Below are positions 15,656 to 16,654 of a DNA stretch of 16,654 bases, piece after piece. A program made the position numbers and the translations under genes. Source of the stretch: Davidsoniella eucalypti (Eukaryota > Ascomycota > Sordariomycetes > Microascales > Ceratocystidaceae); NCBI GenBank assembly GCA_004009845.1, contig RMBW01000274.1, forward strand, positions 1-16,654, read 5' to 3'. The stretch's first letter is position 1. Each line of letters begins with the position of its first letter. The notes beneath the pieces are model-generated. The model was given only the letters and a program-made list of their open reading frames with translations, did not search any database and was not told where the DNA came from.

Positions 15656-16654
15656 CTCGATTAGGTCGTACTCCGACCCGTTATCCACTGCTTTCGAGTC
15701 AACCTTGGCTACCGTCGTGGTAGTGTTGTCCGGGGGTGGCAGCACGCGATCCATGGCGCGTTCGTCGTACTTGGCGATTTCCTCACGCATCACCGTGCGT
15801 ATGGCGTTGATGGACAGCTGGTTGTTCGAGGGTCCTGGCTTGGAGGAGCGTTGTGGGCAGCGACGTGCAATGTGGTCCTTGAGCCCACAGATAAAGCATG
15901 CGTTTTCACGCATTAAACGGTGTCGTTCCGACTCGGAAAGTTTTGGTCTCTCCGAACGGGCAGCAGGCTGGGGGCGGTTCTCCCGACGAGTCTGTTGGTC
16001 GGGCCGCTCTCTCCAGTTGCTCGACTTAGTATGCTCAGGTTTGGGGGCCGATTCGATAGCGCGGCGTTTACCAGTGGGACGGTCGAAGTGTTTCAAGAGG
16101 CTGTCGATGATAGCGTGGTATGAGTTGGACTCCCAGCCCATCCGGTGCGTTCAATCAGATCGTCACGCATGGCAGAACGCAGGATGTCAATTAGCGTGGC
16201 GTCGTCGTGGATGCCGGCTTCCATGGCTAGAGTCTCGAAGCGGAGGTGGAAGGCTTTGAAGGGTCCCTGTCTCCTTGGCGGATTGGTAGAAAGCAATGCG
16301 CGCGTTGGTGAGCCGTTCACGCGACCGAACATATCATCAAGCTTCTCCAGCAGCAGGTCGTAGGGTCTGGAACGTTGGCCGATAGAGTCGAAAAAGACGT
16401 TCAACTTGGCTTGTGGTGGTGCGCCCAGCGGCCGTACAGGTAGACTGCTTCGAGAGTTCACCGCCTAGGGCTGCTCCATCGATCAACATTTTGTTCGTTG
16501 CTAGCCTTCTCCAGATCTCGTAGTCAGAGTGCAAGCCGCTGAATTCGCTGAGTAGAGGCTGGACCTGACGGGGTAGGGTTTGGCGAAGAGGCGAGTAATG
16601 GCTGAGGAGCAGGGGCAGGCGGTAGCGGAGAGCGGTAGTATCATGACGTTCTTT
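15644..16654 (-). pseudogene. gag: Gypsy gag with CCHC zinc knuckle, frame-broken, 5' end outside window
   Basis: This is the structural protein forming the virus-like particle and binding RNA. Three segments in different frames read as one protein. The first is window edge to about 16447 (SGLHSDYEIWRRLATNKMLI). The second is about 16428 to 16137 (AKLNVFFDSIGQ, DDATLIDILRSAMRDDLI). The third is about 16135 to 15644, with SYHAIIDSLLKHF and the knuckle CFICGLKDHIARRC (CX2CX4HX4C). A short VYLYGR stretch in yet another frame lies between the first two. Each switch is explained by one missing base (near 16446, 16429 and 16136). Either this copy's gag is dead or the sequence is unpolished here; pol beside it is intact. 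The arginine-rich stretch between the HFDRP segment and the knuckle is typical of a nucleocapsid region. Confidence 0.85.

Larger units (their letters stand above)
11529..16654 (-). mobile_element. Ty3/gypsy chromovirus, 3' portion, inserted in LINE C
   Basis: This LTR retrotransposon on the minus strand runs gag (16654-15644), protease (about 15655-15303), pol (15339-11944), a 3' non-coding stretch, polypurine tract and 3' LTR (11709-11529). The integrase-then-chromodomain order places it in the chromovirus branch of Ty3/gypsy. The 5' LTR and primer-binding site are beyond the window. The target was ORF2 of LINE C just after ATGCTTGG, so CTTGG or part of it should be repeated beyond the far LTR. 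pol is uninterrupted, while gag and the protease/RT junction show single-base frame breaks. Confidence 0.93.

Noticed and set aside
1..16654. CRISPR array, bacterial promoters, terminators or operons
   Set aside because: There are no spaced short direct repeats, and the gene content is entirely eukaryotic retrotransposons.

Overview
The window is a nest of transposable elements, and I see no host gene in it. The element types point to a filamentous ascomycete fungus: a Tad/I-like non-LTR retrotransposon (LINE) with APE-type endonuclease, reverse transcriptase and RNase H, plus a Ty3/gypsy retrotransposon with a chromodomain. This is an inference from element families. No ribosomal, mitochondrial or host gene fixes the species.

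Layout, left to right. (1) 1-1348, plus strand: 3' end of LINE copy A (end of ORF2, 3' UTR, 19-nt poly(A)), entering from the left edge. (2) 1349-6430, minus strand: LINE copy B with complete 5' UTR and ORF1 and nearly complete ORF2. Its 3' end is cut exactly where copy A's poly(A) begins. (3) 6443-6909, minus strand: a tRNA-derived SINE with perfect A and B boxes, a 15-bp target-site duplication and a 37-nt 3' tail nearly identical to the LINE 3' end. (4) 6925 to about 7100, minus strand: an old, diverged gypsy LTR with its polypurine tract; then about 500 bp of unassigned DNA. (5) 7607-11528, plus strand: LINE copy C, head-to-head with B and the same length as B over 3,922 bp without a net indel, cut inside ORF2. 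(6) 11529-16654, minus strand: the gypsy/chromovirus that cut C, with its 3' LTR, polypurine tract, intact pol (RT, RNase H, integrase, chromodomain), protease and a frame-broken gag. Its 5' LTR and primer-binding site lie beyond the right edge.

Order of events inferred from the nesting: the old LTR, then LINE B at or in it, then the SINE at B's 5' junction (its duplication carries the last 3 nt of B) and LINE A into B's 3' end (their mutual order is unknown). Separately, LINE C was followed by the gypsy insertion into C.

Functionally, the LINE encodes an RNA-binding ORF1 protein and an EN-RT-RNase H ORF2 protein. The SINE looks like a non-autonomous partner that borrows the LINE machinery through the shared 3' tail. 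The most interesting points are this SINE/LINE pair with a shared foldable tail, a candidate -1 frameshift signal between gag and protease, paired changes in a palindrome around the LTR TATA box, and two large inverted LINE repeats. Single-base deletions cluster near both ends of the window, so frame breaks there may be sequence error rather than biology.
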